From NCBI GenBank assembly GCA_016803235.1, contig JADCLI010000013.1, forward strand, positions 51,866 to 115,865: a stretch of 64,000 nucleotides of DNA. Reading direction: 5' to 3'. Of the stretch, positions 20,400-30,033 are shown piece after piece (position 1 is the stretch's first letter; each line of letters begins with the position of its first letter). The position numbers and the translations under genes are program-made. The notes under the pieces are model-generated. The model saw only the letters and a list, made by a program, of their open reading frames with translations, did no database searches and was not told the DNA's origin. The stretch is from Pimelobacter simplex (GTDB lineage Bacteria; Actinomycetota; Actinomycetes; Propionibacteriales; Nocardioidaceae).

Positions 20400-20434
20400 G
20401 GCTGCTCGCGCTGGTTAACCTCCGCCGAGCAGCC
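20400..20434 (+). other. hairpin in the leader of the repeat-protein gene
   Basis: GGCTGCTCG (20400-20408) pairs with CGAGCAGCC (20426-20434) around a 17-base loop. It lies 51 bp after the lipoprotein stop and 47 bp before the start at 20482. It may be the upstream gene's terminator or a 5' UTR structure. No known riboswitch pattern was recognised. Confidence 0.4.
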
Positions 20435-20481
20435 GCATGTCTCCGGGACGTGCGGCGCACACGACTATGGGGAGTCGATTG

Positions 20482-23400
20482 ATGGACGCGCACGCCCGCG
20501 GACCGGTGGTCCGCCTGTTCACGGCGGTGCTGACCACCGCCCTGGCCCTGGTGGGCCTGGTCGCGCTGACCACCGCCACCGCACCCGTCGCGCAGGCCGC
20601 GGCAGGCAGCATCAGCGGCACCGTCACCGCAGCCGGCACGGGCACGCCGCTCGCCGGCATGACCGTCGTCGCCTTCTGCAACGAGGACGGCGACTGGTAC
20701 GGGTGCGAGGAGACGGTGAGCGGCCCGGGCGGCGCGTACAGCTTCGACCTCGAGGACGGGACCTACCACGTCGGCGCCTTCAGCGACGACAACCGCTATG
20801 CCGCCGCCTTCTTCGGCGGCACCGACGAGGTCAACGCAGCAGACCTCGTCCCCCCGGTCGGCGACGTCGACCTCGTGATGACCCCGAACGCCGCGGTCAA
20901 GGGTCGGGTCGGCCGTGGTCTGCTGGGCGCGACGGACGTCCCCGGCGTCGACGTGTGCCTCTACCAGCAGGCCTCCTACCAGGGTCAGACGTGGTGGGAC
21001 TGCGTCGGCTGGGCGACGACCGGTGCCGACGGCACCTACACCGTCTACGCCGCACCCGGTACCTACCGCGCCGGCTTCTCGGTGCCGGACAACCGCCTGC
21101 GCGAGGTCTACTACTCCAACGCGGCCAGCGTGGAGACCGCCACCAACATCGTCGTGACCTCGGCAGGGCGCACGGGCATCGGCGTCACGATGGTCCCCAA
21201 CGCCAAGGTCACCGGCAAGGTGACGATCGAGGGCACCGCCACCGGCATCCCCGACGCCGCGGTGCGGGCCTACGAGCCGGTCGCTGACGGCGGCGCCACG
21301 ACGTGGGACTGGAGCCACGCGGTGACCACGGCCGCCGACGGCGGCTACGAGATCTATCTCGCCCCGGGCAGCTACCGCCTGCAGTTCGACAACGGCTGCA
21401 CCGAGGACGGGCGCTGCAGCACGCAGTACCAGTCGGAGTTCTGGAACGACAAGGCCACCGTCGAGACGGCCAACGACGTCGTGGTCGGCAACAGCGGCAC
21501 GGTCGCGGGCAAGGACGCCGCGCTCGCGCGCAACGCGAAGGTCGTCGGCGTCGTGACCGAGGAGGACGGCGGCGCGCCGATCGTCGGGGCCGAGGTCACG
21601 GCGCTGCAGCAGATCACCGAGGAGTTCGAGGGCGAGTCCTTCACCTACTGGGATCAGGTGGCCTGGGCGACCGCGGACGGGGCCGGGGCCTACGAGCTCC
21701 ACGTCCCGACCGGCAGCTACCGGATCGCCTTCGACGACGGCTGCGACGACGTCTGCGCGGACGTCTACCAGACCGAGTACTGGAACAACGTGGCCGACCT
21801 CGAGGCGGCCACGGCCGTCCCGGTCGTCGCGCCCGCGTCGTACCCGGGGAAGAACGCCACCCTGGCCCGCAACGGCCACATCACCGGAACGGTGAGCGCC
21901 GAGGCCGGCGGGGCGGCACTCGAGGGCATCCAGGTCGTCGCCCTCGACGAGGAGACCTACGAGGTCGGCGGCGAGACCTACACCGACTGGGTCCCGGTCG
22001 GGTTCGCCACGACCGACGCGAACGGCGACTACACGCTGCCCGCACCTCCCGGCACGCACCGGGTCGGCTTCTTCGAGCCCTGCTGGGGCGCGGACTGCCG
22101 CTACCTCACGGAGTTCTACGACGACGCGGCCACGCCAGAGGAGGGCGTCGGCGTCGTGATCCCCGGCCCGGACACCACGACACCGGGCATCGACGCCGCG
22201 CTGGCAGAAGGCCTGCTCATCTCCGGCGAGCTGACCGACAACGCCGACGCACCCGTCGCCGACGCCCTCGTCACGGTGTACGCCGAGGACGGCGGCGAGT
22301 GGACCGAGATCGACGGCACCTGGTCCGAGGAGGACGGCAGCTACGCCGTGCTCGTGGCGGACGGCAGCTACCGCGTCGGCTTCAGCTCCCCGGACGGGGC
22401 CTTCACCGACGAGTACTACGACGACAGCCACACCCTCGCCGACGCCGACACGGTCGTCGTCGCGGGTGCCGACCGGCCGGGTGTCGACGCCACGCTCGGG
22501 CTGTCCCTCCACAACGACGCCGCGCCGTCGATCCCGGACGCGGACCCGAAGGTCGGCGAGACGGTCACGGCCGACCCCGGCACCTGGTCGGCGACGCCGG
22601 ACGCGTTCGCCTACCGCTGGTTCCAGGACGGCACGCCCATCGCGGACGCGACCGGCAAGGACCTGGTCGTCCCCGCCGGCGCGCTCGGCAAGGCACTGAG
22701 CGTCGAGGTCACCGCCACGAAGGCCGGGTACGCCGACGGCGTCGCGACCTCCAACGCGTCGCCCGCCGTCGCGCAGGGTGTGCTCACCAGCACGGCCAAG
22801 CCGAGCGTCTCGGGCGCGGTCACCGTGGGCAGCACGCTCTCCGCCCTTGAGGGCACCTGGTCGGCCACTCCGGACGCCTACACCTACGAGTGGGTCCAGT
22901 CCGGCACGGCGACCCCGATCGGCACCGGCAAGGAGCTGGTCGTCCCGGCCGGCGCCGTGGGCAAGACGCTGACGGTCAAGGTCACCGCGACCAAGGCCGG
23001 GCACAGCAGCGCCACCGCCACGTCCGACCCGACGACGCCGGTCGCGGCCGGCGGTCTTGCCAACACCGCGAAGCCGACCATCACCGGCGACGCCAAGGTC
23101 GGTGCCATGCTCACGGCGAGCGACGGCACGTGGTCGCACGACCCCGACCAGAACGGACTCACCTACCGCTGGTTCCAGGCCGGGAAGCCCGAGCCGATCG
23201 GCACGGCGAAGACGCTGGAGGTCCCGGCCGGCGCGATCGGCAAGGCGCTGACGGTCGAGGTCACGGCCACCGCGTCGGGCTGGGGCACCAGCAGTGCGGT
23301 CTCGGACCCGACCTCCCCCGTCGCGGCCGGGACGTTCACCAACACGGTCGAGCCGACGATCTCGGGTGAGGTGAAGGTCGGCGGCACGGTGCAGGCGAGC

Positions 23401-24705
23401 GACGGCACCTGGATCCCGACGCCGGGCTCGTACAAGTACGAGTGGTTCCAGGCCGGAACGACCGAGCCGATCGGCGCCGGCAAGAGCCTCGTCGTCCCGG
23501 CCTCCGCGCTGGGCAAGGCGCTGACGGTCAAGGTCATCCCGCAGAAGATCGGCTACAACCAGCAGGGCACGGCGACGTCCGACCCGACGGCCGCGGTCGC
23601 CCTCGGCGACCTGGCCAGCGACGAGGCCCCGACCATCACCGGCACGGTCCAGGTCGGCAAGCAGGTGTCGGCCGACCCCGGCACCTGGTCGGCGACGCCG
23701 GACAGCCACACCTATCGCTGGTTCCAGGCCGGCAAGGTCGAGCCGATCGGCACCGGGAAGGACCTCGTGGTCCCGGCCGGTGCCGCAGGCAAGGCGCTCA
23801 CGGTCGAGGTCACCGCGAAGGCGGCGGCGTACCACGACGGGGTCGCCACCTCGGCGCCGTCCGACGACGTCGCGCTCGGCGACCTGGTGAACACCACCGC
23901 TCCGTCCGTCAGCGGCACTCCCCAGGTCGGCAAGACGCTGACGGCGAACCCGGGCACCTGGACGCCGGCCCCGGCGGCGGACGGCTTCACCTACCAGTGG
24001 TTCGAGGGCGGTACGCCGATCCCCGACGCCACCGGCAAGCAGCTCGTCGTCCCGGCGAGCGCCGAGGGCAAGACCGTCACGGTCGAGGTGACCGCCACCC
24101 TGGCGGGCTACGAGCCCAGCTCGGTGGAGTCCGTGGGCACCGGGGCCGTCGTGCCGCCGACCGCGGTGACCGCCACGTCCAAGCCGGGCATCGCCGGCAC
24201 GGTCCAGGTGGGCCAGACGCTCACCGCGCAGGACGGCACCTGGTCGTCGACGCCGGACGGCTTCACCTACCGGTGGTTCCAGGTCGGCTCGAAGGTCCCG
24301 ATCGGCACGGGCAGGACCCTGGTGGTCCCGCCGGGCGTGGTCGGCTGGTCGCTGGTCGTCGAGGTGACCCCGGTCAAGGCCGGCTTCGCCGGTGTCCCGG
24401 CCCTGTCCGCGATGACTGCACCGGTCGCCCTCGGCACGCTGCAGGTGAGCGGCAAGCCGACGCTGAAGGGCACGGCCAAGATCGGCAAGAAGCTCAAGGT
24501 CGTCGTCCCGGCGGCGGCGCCGGCGGGCGCCACGGTGAAGGTCCAGTGGCTCCTCGGGAAGCAGCCGATCCCGGGCGCGACCAAGAAGGGGCTCAAGCTC
24601 GACACCAAGCTGTACCGCGGCACCAAGGTCCGCGCCGTCGTGGTCTGGACGCTGCCCGGCTACGCGCCGGTCACGCTGAGGACCGCGAAGGTGAAGATCG
24701 GCTGA
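20482..24705 (+). CDS. large secreted repeat protein (carboxypeptidase-regulatory-like and Ig-like repeats)
   Basis: A 1407-residue extracellular protein. ATG 20482 has GGGGAG 7 bp upstream; an upstream in-frame ATG lacks one. A signal peptide (residues ~10-40, ending VAQAAAG) precedes six divergent repeats of about 100-115 residues resembling carboxypeptidase-regulatory-like/CnaB beta sandwiches (GSISGTVT..., each ending near an NA or NG boundary such as ALARNA). Seven repeats of about 91-93 residues then follow, each with a TWSATPD...YRWFQ core and a GKxLVVPAGALGKALTVEVTA end. A final Lys-rich degenerate copy ends KVKIG. No LPXTG or membrane anchor is present. Likely a secreted adhesin or stalk; no catalytic motif was seen. 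Confidence 0.85.
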   Translation: MDAHARGPVVRLFTAVLTTALALVGLVALTTATAPVAQAAAGSISGTVTAAGTGTPLAGMTVVAFCNEDGDWYGCEETVSGPGGAYSFDLEDGTYHVGAFSDDNRYAAAFFGGTDEVNAADLVPPVGDVDLVMTPNAAVKGRVGRGLLGATDVPGVDVCLYQQASYQGQTWWDCVGWATTGADGTYTVYAAPGTYRAGFSVPDNRLREVYYSNAASVETATNIVVTSAGRTGIGVTMVPNAKVTGKVTIEGTATGIPDAAVRAYEPVADGGATTWDWSHAVTTAADGGYEIYLAPGSYRLQFDNGCTEDGRCSTQYQSEFWNDKATVETANDVVVGNSGTVAGKDAALARNAKVVGVVTEEDGGAPIVGAEVTALQQITEEFEGESFTYWDQVAWATADGAGAYELHVPTGSYRIAFDDGCDDVCADVYQTEYWNNVADLEAATAVPVVAPASYPGKNATLARNGHITGTVSAEAGGAALEGIQVVALDEETYEVGGETYTDWVPVGFATTDANGDYTLPAPPGTHRVGFFEPCWGADCRYLTEFYDDAATPEEGVGVVIPGPDTTTPGIDAALAEGLLISGELTDNADAPVADALVTVYAEDGGEWTEIDGTWSEEDGSYAVLVADGSYRVGFSSPDGAFTDEYYDDSHTLADADTVVVAGADRPGVDATLGLSLHNDAAPSIPDADPKVGETVTADPGTWSATPDAFAYRWFQDGTPIADATGKDLVVPAGALGKALSVEVTATKAGYADGVATSNASPAVAQGVLTSTAKPSVSGAVTVGSTLSALEGTWSATPDAYTYEWVQSGTATPIGTGKELVVPAGAVGKTLTVKVTATKAGHSSATATSDPTTPVAAGGLANTAKPTITGDAKVGAMLTASDGTWSHDPDQNGLTYRWFQAGKPEPIGTAKTLEVPAGAIGKALTVEVTATASGWGTSSAVSDPTSPVAAGTFTNTVEPTISGEVKVGGTVQASDGTWIPTPGSYKYEWFQAGTTEPIGAGKSLVVPASALGKALTVKVIPQKIGYNQQGTATSDPTAAVALGDLASDEAPTITGTVQVGKQVSADPGTWSATPDSHTYRWFQAGKVEPIGTGKDLVVPAGAAGKALTVEVTAKAAAYHDGVATSAPSDDVALGDLVNTTAPSVSGTPQVGKTLTANPGTWTPAPAADGFTYQWFEGGTPIPDATGKQLVVPASAEGKTVTVEVTATLAGYEPSSVESVGTGAVVPPTAVTATSKPGIAGTVQVGQTLTAQDGTWSSTPDGFTYRWFQVGSKVPIGTGRTLVVPPGVVGWSLVVEVTPVKAGFAGVPALSAMTAPVALGTLQVSGKPTLKGTAKIGKKLKVVVPAAAPAGATVKVQWLLGKQPIPGATKKGLKLDTKLYRGTKVRAVVVWTLPGYAPVTLRTAKVKIG
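22519..24436 (+). repeat. seven tandem ~275-bp repeats encoding Ig-like modules
   Basis: Within the large secreted protein, seven consecutive modules of about 91-93 codons share the protein pattern TWSATPD-YRWFQ-GTGKDLVVPAG-LGKALTVEVTA. Nucleotide similarity is visible (for example the recurring ggcacctggtcggcgacgcc), so recombination between copies and copy-number variation are plausible. Boundaries are approximate. Confidence 0.75.
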
Positions 24706-24729
24706 ACCGGCCCGCACCCGCGCGAGCGG

Positions 24730-25230
24730 TCAGGAGGCGACTCGTCTCCTGGCCGCTTTCGTGGCCAGCGCGGCTCCCCCGCCGACCAGCAGCCCGCCCG
24801 CAACGGCCAGCAGGACGAGCCCGGCGGGCGCTCCGGTCTGCGGGAGCCCGGTCTGACGCGTGGCGGTCGCCTGCACCTCGCGCACGGACGCAAGGTCTGC
24901 CTCCTCGACGACCCCGGCCACCTGGCCGTGCGTGGCCGGCGCGGCCATCCCTGCCGCGGGCGGCAGCTCGGACGGCGGCGCGCCGCTCGTCGGGCACTCG
25001 CTGTCGGCGACGTCGCGTGCCCGTTCGCCCCGTGCCGCCCAGCGGATCGCGACCGAGCCGAGCTGGCCGTCGGAGAAGGGGTAGGGGAAGGTGCCGGTGA
25101 AGCCCTGCCCCAGCAGCGCGTGGTAGTCCACGATGATCGGGTGGGAGTAGACCTCCGCCAGCACCACGACGGGCAGCAGGAGAGGAAGGCCGAGGCGCGG
25201 GCGGGCGCCGGAGCAGGATGCACGGGACAT
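24730..25230 (-). CDS. small LPQTG-anchored surface protein
   Basis: A 166-residue predicted sortase substrate. ATG 25230 gives a short basic/hydrophobic signal sequence (LGLPLLLPVVVLAEVYS). The mature part is acidic and Ala-rich without recognised domains. The C-terminus is a complete cell-wall sorting signal: LPQTG, a hydrophobic stretch of about 20 residues, then KAARRR. Two cysteines are present, one near the N-terminus and one in SECPTSG. It is convergent with the large repeat protein. No sortase gene is in the window. Confidence 0.75.
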   Translation of the reverse strand: MSRASCSGARPRLGLPLLLPVVVLAEVYSHPIIVDYHALLGQGFTGTFPYPFSDGQLGSVAIRWAARGERARDVADSECPTSGAPPSELPPAAGMAAPATHGQVAGVVEEADLASVREVQATATRQTGLPQTGAPAGLVLLAVAGGLLVGGGAALATKAARRRVAS

Positions 25231-25429
25231 GTGGGAACCCCCAGGGACACGGCGCGGGAGCGCGTCGACAACGGTGGCGGGCTGGCCCCGAGACCAGCAG
25301 AGGGAGCACCCGGACCGCGTCCGCACCAAGGTGCGGGACTCGGACCGGGCGCTCCCTCCGCAACTGCGTTACCCGACGTCGTGTCGTTGATTCACTCCGG
25401 CAATGCGGACCTCCCCGCCGGTCCCCGGC
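25231..25429. other. intergenic region with a long imperfect hairpin
   Basis: This gap of about 200 bp lies between two minus-strand genes. Its main feature is the hairpin at 25300-25358, listed separately; otherwise no gene was seen. The promoter for the LPQTG gene should lie at its left end. Confidence 0.5.
25300..25358. terminator. 59-nt imperfect hairpin
   Basis: GAGGGAGC (25300-25307) pairs with GCTCCCTC (25351-25358), and inner arms TCCGCACC/GGTGCGGGA extend the stem around an AA-type apex, with bulges between. It follows the 2-oxoacid oxidoreductase gene on the minus strand and probably terminates it; a leader RNA for the LPQTG gene is an alternative. Confidence 0.5.
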
Positions 25430-28400
25430 TCACACAGCGGGCGGCGTGACGCCGAGCTCGCGCAGCGCGGCGGCGTACTCCTCGACGTTGCGCAGCTTGA
25501 CCGTCTCGTAGCCGCGGACCAGGTCGGGCAGCTCGGCGATCCGCACCGCCCGGTCGTAGGCGGCCGGGTCGGCCAGATCGGCGGCCAGGTCGAGGACCAG
25601 CGCGCGGTAGTGGTCGCGCAGCTCGCGCTCGACCTTGCGCAGGTGGGCGTAGCCGAAGACGTCCGCGCGGGTTCCGCGCAGCGACTTCATCCGGGCCAGG
25701 GCGCGCAGCGAGCCGTGCGACCTGGGGCCGAACGAGATCTTCTTCTTCCGGCCCATCGCCCGCAACACCGGCGGGTGCAGCTTGAAGGCGATCGTGCCGC
25801 CGGGGAAGGCGTCGCCGGTCGAGGCGAGGAAGGCCGGGTCGGTGAGGAGCCGGGCGACCTCGTACTCGTCCTTGTACGCCGTCAGCTTGTACAGGTGGCG
25901 TGCGACGGCCTCGCTGAACCGGGTCTCGCCGGTCGCGGCCCGCTCGGCCGTGGCGACCTGGGCGACGACGGCGACGTAGGAGTCAGCGAGCTTCTCGTCC
26001 TGGTAGGCGACCAGGTCGGTGGCCCGCTGGCTGACCAGGCGCAGCAGCTCGCCCTCGAGCCCGGCGGCCGCGACCGACGCGGGCACGGGGGCCTCGCGGA
26101 CGGGGGCGGGAGCCGCGGCCGCGGCGCCCGCGGCCCGGAAGGCGGCCGGGTCGGTGACGGCCACGCGGCCCCAGCGGAAGGCGGCCACGTTCGCGGCGAC
26201 CGCGGTGCCGTTGATCTCGATGGCCTCCTCGATCGCGGCGGCCGGCAGCCGCAGCGCGCCGGTCTGGTACGCCGCGCCGACGAGCAGGAAGTTCGCGGCG
26301 ACGGTGTTGCCGAAGATCCGGTCCGCGGCCTCGAGCGCGTCGAAGTCGAACAGCTCGAGGCTGGCGGTGCGGACCCGGTCCAGCAGGCCGGCCTCGTCGG
26401 GGTGCTGCACCTTCGGGTCGTGGACCATCGCGCCGGTGGCCGTGCGGCTGGTGGAGACGACCGTGCGGGTCGTCTCCGGGTCGCCGTAGGTCAGGTTGCG
26501 GTCCTCGGCGAGGGTGAGCAGGTCGAAGCCGAGGAAGCAGTCCGCCGAACCCGGGGTGAGGCGGTTGGCCGGCTCGAGGTCACCGGCGGCGAAGCGCAGG
26601 TGACCGGTGACCGGACCGGCCTTCTGGCTGAGGCCGGTCTGGTCGAGCGACTCGACGGCGTACCCCGCACGCAGGGCGGCGGTCGCCAGCACCTGGTTGA
26701 CGGTCACGATGCCGGTGCCGCCGATGCCCGCCATGAAGACGTTCTGCGTCGAGGTGACCGGCTCGTCGGCGGTGCTGGCGGCGACGGTCGGCGGCGTGGG
26801 GTACGACCGCTTGGCCTTCGCGGCCCTGGGCGACTTGCGCTTGCGGCGCGGCGCGGTCTCGACGGTCACGAACGACGGGCAGTCGCCGTCCAGGCAGCTG
26901 TAGTCGGTGTTGCAGGAGGTCTGCTCGATGCGGGTCTTGCGGCCGTACTCCGTGTCGACCGGCTGCACCGACAGGCAATTGCTCTTCACGCCGCAGTCGC
27001 CGCAGCCCTCGCAGACCGCCTCGTTGATGACCACGCGCTGGGTGCGGGCGGGCAGAGCGCCCCGCTTGCGCTGACGGCGGGCGTCGGCGGCGCAGTGCTG
27101 GTCGTAGATCAGCACCGTCACCCCGGGGGTGTCGCGCAGCAGCCGCTGGGCCTCGTCGAGGCGGTCGCGGTCCCAGAGCAGGGTGCCGGCGGCGAGGTCG
27201 CGGCGGCGGTGCCGACCGGGGTCGTCGGCGCAGACGATGATCTTCGCGACGCCCTCGGTGCTCAGCTTGTGCGTCAGCTGCGCGACCGAGAGCGCGCCCT
27301 CGGCGTCCTGGGCGCCGGTCATCGCGACGACCTCGTTGTAGAGCAGCTTGTAGGTGATGTTGACGCCGGCCGCGATGCAGGCCTGCACGGCGAGCTGGGC
27401 GGAGTGGAAGAAGGTGCCGTCGCCGACGTTCTGGAAGATGTGGCCGGCGTCGGTGAACCACGCTTGCCCGATCCACTGGGCGCCCTCGCCGCCCATCTGG
27501 GTGACGCCGGTGACGGTGTCCTCGGGGCGGTCGGAGATGGTGACCATGGCGTGGCAGCCGATGCCGCCGCCGCCCATGGAGCCCTCGGGCAGCACGGTGG
27601 AGCGGTTGTGGGGACAGCCGGAGCAGAAGTACGCCGACCGGTTGACCGGCAGCAGCGGCAGCGAGGTGCGCGGGCGCTGCGGCGGGGCGACGATCAGCCA
27701 GCCCTCCAGCGCGTGGCGCAGCGGAGCGAGCAGGCGGCCCGCGGTGAGCTCGCCGTCGGCGGGGATCAGCCGCTGGCCGGTCGCGTCCAGCTTGCCGAGG
27801 ATCCTCGGCGCGTTCGCGGTGCCGTAGAGCAGGTCGCGGACCTGCATCTCCATGAAGGACGTCTTGTCCTCGACGACGACGATCTCCTCGAGGCCGTCGG
27901 CGAAGCGGCGCACGGCGTCGGGCTCGACCGGGCTCATCATGCCCATCCGCATCACCCGGACGCCGGCCGCGACGAGCGCCTCGTCGGTGACGCCGAGATC
28001 GGTGAGCGCCTGGCGCAGCGAGTCGTAGCAGCTGCCGGAGGCGACCAGGCCGAGGCGGGCGGTCGGGGAGTCGACCTCGACCACGTTGAGGTCGTTGCGG
28101 GCGGCGTACTCGTGGACCAGCGCGGTGCGCGGGCCCACGAGCTCGGCCTCGGCGCCGACGATCATCGCCGGGCGGAGCACGATCGGGCTCTGCGTGTAGG
28201 CGTAGGGGTGGCCGTTCCACTCGATCGTCGGGGTGACCGGGGTGACGGCGACGTCGGCGCTGTCGACCACCCAGGCGCCGTCGGCGACGTCGGCGACGAT
28301 CTTGAGCGCGACGACGCAGCCCGTGGTCCGCGACATCTCGATCGCGTGCAGGCCGAGGGTGACGATCTCGGTCGCGTTGCGCGGGAACAGGACGGGGATG

Positions 28401-28930
28401 CCGAGGGCGGCCAGGGACCGCTCGCTGACGGCCGGCACGGTCGACGACTTCGACGCCGGGTCGTCGCCGACGAGGAGGACGGTGCCGCCGCGGCGGTTGA
28501 CGCCGTACATGTTGGCGTGCCGCAGCGCGTCGGTCGCCCGGTCGACGCCGGGACCCTTGCCGTACCAGAAGCCGGTCACGCCGTCGTACTTGCTGGTCCC
28601 GAGCGGCAGGTCGATCTGGCTGCCCCACACGGCGGTGGCGGCGAGCTCCTCGTTGAGACCCGGGACGAACCGGATGGCGTTCTCGTCGAGCACGTCCTGC
28701 ATGCCCGCGAGCATCCGGTCCAGGCCGCCGAGAGGGCTGCCCTGGTAGCCGGAGACGAAGGACGCGGTGTTGAGCCCGCGGCGACGGTCGAGGGCGCGGT
28801 GCTCGACGAGCAGGCGGGCGATCGCCTGGACCCCGGTGAGCAGCGTCGGCGGGGCGTCGACCCGGAAGCGGTCGTCGAGGTCGTACGGCGCGGCCGGCTC
28901 GCCGGCCGGTCGGTCGAGCAGCTCGGTCAT
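25430..28930 (-). CDS. fused 2-oxoacid (indolepyruvate-type) ferredoxin oxidoreductase
   Basis: A 1166-residue single-chain enzyme that decarboxylates 2-oxoacids to acyl-CoA and reduces ferredoxin. Order: N-terminal pyrimidine-type domain (GLNTASFVSGYQGSPLGGLD), a ThDP-binding region with GGIGCHAM and VGDGTFFHSAQLA near residue 500, a ferredoxin-type cysteine cluster CEGCGDCGVKSNC near 640 with CNTDYSCLDGDC after it, and a C-terminal gamma domain starting GIGGTGIVTVNQVL near 732. The length of about 1150 is usual for this fused family. It overlaps the dehydrogenase upstream by four bases, so it probably oxidises the branched-chain or aromatic 2-oxoacid that the dehydrogenase makes. Substrate preference is inferred. 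Confidence 0.92.
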   Translation of the reverse strand: MTELLDRPAGEPAAPYDLDDRFRVDAPPTLLTGVQAIARLLVEHRALDRRRGLNTASFVSGYQGSPLGGLDRMLAGMQDVLDENAIRFVPGLNEELAATAVWGSQIDLPLGTSKYDGVTGFWYGKGPGVDRATDALRHANMYGVNRRGGTVLLVGDDPASKSSTVPAVSERSLAALGIPVLFPRNATEIVTLGLHAIEMSRTTGCVVALKIVADVADGAWVVDSADVAVTPVTPTIEWNGHPYAYTQSPIVLRPAMIVGAEAELVGPRTALVHEYAARNDLNVVEVDSPTARLGLVASGSCYDSLRQALTDLGVTDEALVAAGVRVMRMGMMSPVEPDAVRRFADGLEEIVVVEDKTSFMEMQVRDLLYGTANAPRILGKLDATGQRLIPADGELTAGRLLAPLRHALEGWLIVAPPQRPRTSLPLLPVNRSAYFCSGCPHNRSTVLPEGSMGGGGIGCHAMVTISDRPEDTVTGVTQMGGEGAQWIGQAWFTDAGHIFQNVGDGTFFHSAQLAVQACIAAGVNITYKLLYNEVVAMTGAQDAEGALSVAQLTHKLSTEGVAKIIVCADDPGRHRRRDLAAGTLLWDRDRLDEAQRLLRDTPGVTVLIYDQHCAADARRQRKRGALPARTQRVVINEAVCEGCGDCGVKSNCLSVQPVDTEYGRKTRIEQTSCNTDYSCLDGDCPSFVTVETAPRRKRKSPRAAKAKRSYPTPPTVAASTADEPVTSTQNVFMAGIGGTGIVTVNQVLATAALRAGYAVESLDQTGLSQKAGPVTGHLRFAAGDLEPANRLTPGSADCFLGFDLLTLAEDRNLTYGDPETTRTVVSTSRTATGAMVHDPKVQHPDEAGLLDRVRTASLELFDFDALEAADRIFGNTVAANFLLVGAAYQTGALRLPAAAIEEAIEINGTAVAANVAAFRWGRVAVTDPAAFRAAGAAAAAPAPVREAPVPASVAAAGLEGELLRLVSQRATDLVAYQDEKLADSYVAVVAQVATAERAATGETRFSEAVARHLYKLTAYKDEYEVARLLTDPAFLASTGDAFPGGTIAFKLHPPVLRAMGRKKKISFGPRSHGSLRALARMKSLRGTRADVFGYAHLRKVERELRDHYRALVLDLAADLADPAAYDRAVRIAELPDLVRGYETVKLRNVEEYAAALRELGVTPPAV

Positions 28931-30033
28931 GCGCGGACCCCCTCGGTGGTGGTGCCGCGGGCGGGCGCCGCGGCGAGTCGTTCGGCGACGATCTGGGCGG
29001 CGACCTCGCTGGGCAGCCGGCCGCTCTCGTCGGAGCGGGTGAGGATCGTGCGCACCGTGGTGGCGATCGCGGCGATGTCGCCGCGGACCTCCTCGGGCGT
29101 GCGGTCCCAGATCTCGCCGCCGACCTGGATCAGGCCGCCGGCATTGGCGACGTAGTCGGGCACCCAGGTGATGCCGCGCTGCTGGAGCAGCGGGGCGACC
29201 GACGAGTCGAGGAGCTGGTTGTTGGCGGCCCCGCAGACGATGGTGGCGCGGATCGCGTCGACCGAGCCCGGCGTCAGCGTCGCACCGAGCGCGCACGGGG
29301 CGTAGACGTCGACCGGGGCGTTGAGCACGGCGTGCCGGACCGTGACGCGGGGGTGCTGCTCGACGACGCGGGCCAGCGCGGCCTCGGACGCGTCGGAGAC
29401 CACGACCTGGGCGCCCTCCTCGAGGAGCAGCGCGACCAGGTGGGTGCCGACCTTGCCGATGCCCTCGACGCCGACCTTCCTGCCACGCAGGCCGTCGGTG
29501 CCCCAGCGGTGCTCGGCGGTCGCCCTCATCGCGCTGAACACGCCGTAGGCGGTGGAGAAGCCGCTGTCCCCCGACCCGCCGTTGTGGCCCACGACGTAGC
29601 GCGTGGCGGTCGCGACCGCGTCGAGGTCCTGCGCCGTCGTGCCGACGTCGGCGGCGGTGAAGTAGCGCCCGGAGAGCGTGTCCACGAAGCGACCGTACGC
29701 CGCCATCAGCTCCGGCGACTTGATCGAGTCGGGGTCGCCGATGATGACGGCCTTGCCGCCACCGAGGGCGATGCCCGCCGCGGCCGCCTTGTGGGTCATG
29801 CCCTGCGAGAGGCGCAGCACGTCGGTGAGCGCCTCGGACTCGGTGGCATAGGGGTAGAACCGGGTGCCGCCGAGCGCCGGGCCGAGCCGGGTGTCGTGGA
29901 TCGCGATGATCGCGCGCAGGCCGGTGGCCTCGTCGCGGCAGAACACGACCTGCTCGTGTCCGGCGGAGCCGAGCTCGTCGGTGCGCTCGAAGACCAGGTC
30001 GACGGGTGCGTCGGGGGCGGCGGTGAGGGTCAT
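28927..30033 (-). CDS. vdh: valine/leucine-type amino acid dehydrogenase
   Basis: A 368-residue NAD-dependent Glu/Leu/Phe/Val dehydrogenase family enzyme that deaminates a branched-chain amino acid to its 2-oxoacid. The substrate lysine is Lys82 in GMTHKAAAAG, the catalytic lysine is Lys94 in GGGKAVI, and the Rossmann motif is GIGKVGTHL near 191-199. The best relatives from memory are Streptomyces valine dehydrogenases, of similar length. ATG 30033 was chosen; GTG 30039 is possible. It overlaps the oxidoreductase gene by four bases and is divergent from an Lrp regulator, giving a catabolic unit amino acid to 2-oxoacid to acyl-CoA. Confidence 0.85.
   Translation of the reverse strand: MTLTAAPDAPVDLVFERTDELGSAGHEQVVFCRDEATGLRAIIAIHDTRLGPALGGTRFYPYATESEALTDVLRLSQGMTHKAAAAGIALGGGKAVIIGDPDSIKSPELMAAYGRFVDTLSGRYFTAADVGTTAQDLDAVATATRYVVGHNGGSGDSGFSTAYGVFSAMRATAEHRWGTDGLRGRKVGVEGIGKVGTHLVALLLEEGAQVVVSDASEAALARVVEQHPRVTVRHAVLNAPVDVYAPCALGATLTPGSVDAIRATIVCGAANNQLLDSSVAPLLQQRGITWVPDYVANAGGLIQVGGEIWDRTPEEVRGDIAAIATTVRTILTRSDESGRLPSEVAAQIVAERLAAAPARGTTTEGVRA

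Noticed and set aside
20350-20481. Riboswitch (for example c-di-GMP class) before the large secreted protein
   Set aside because: A hairpin is present, but the conserved cores of known riboswitch classes were not recognised.
22519-24436. Repeats as a recombinogenic non-coding array
   Set aside because: The frame is open throughout and the period matches a protein module of 91-93 residues.
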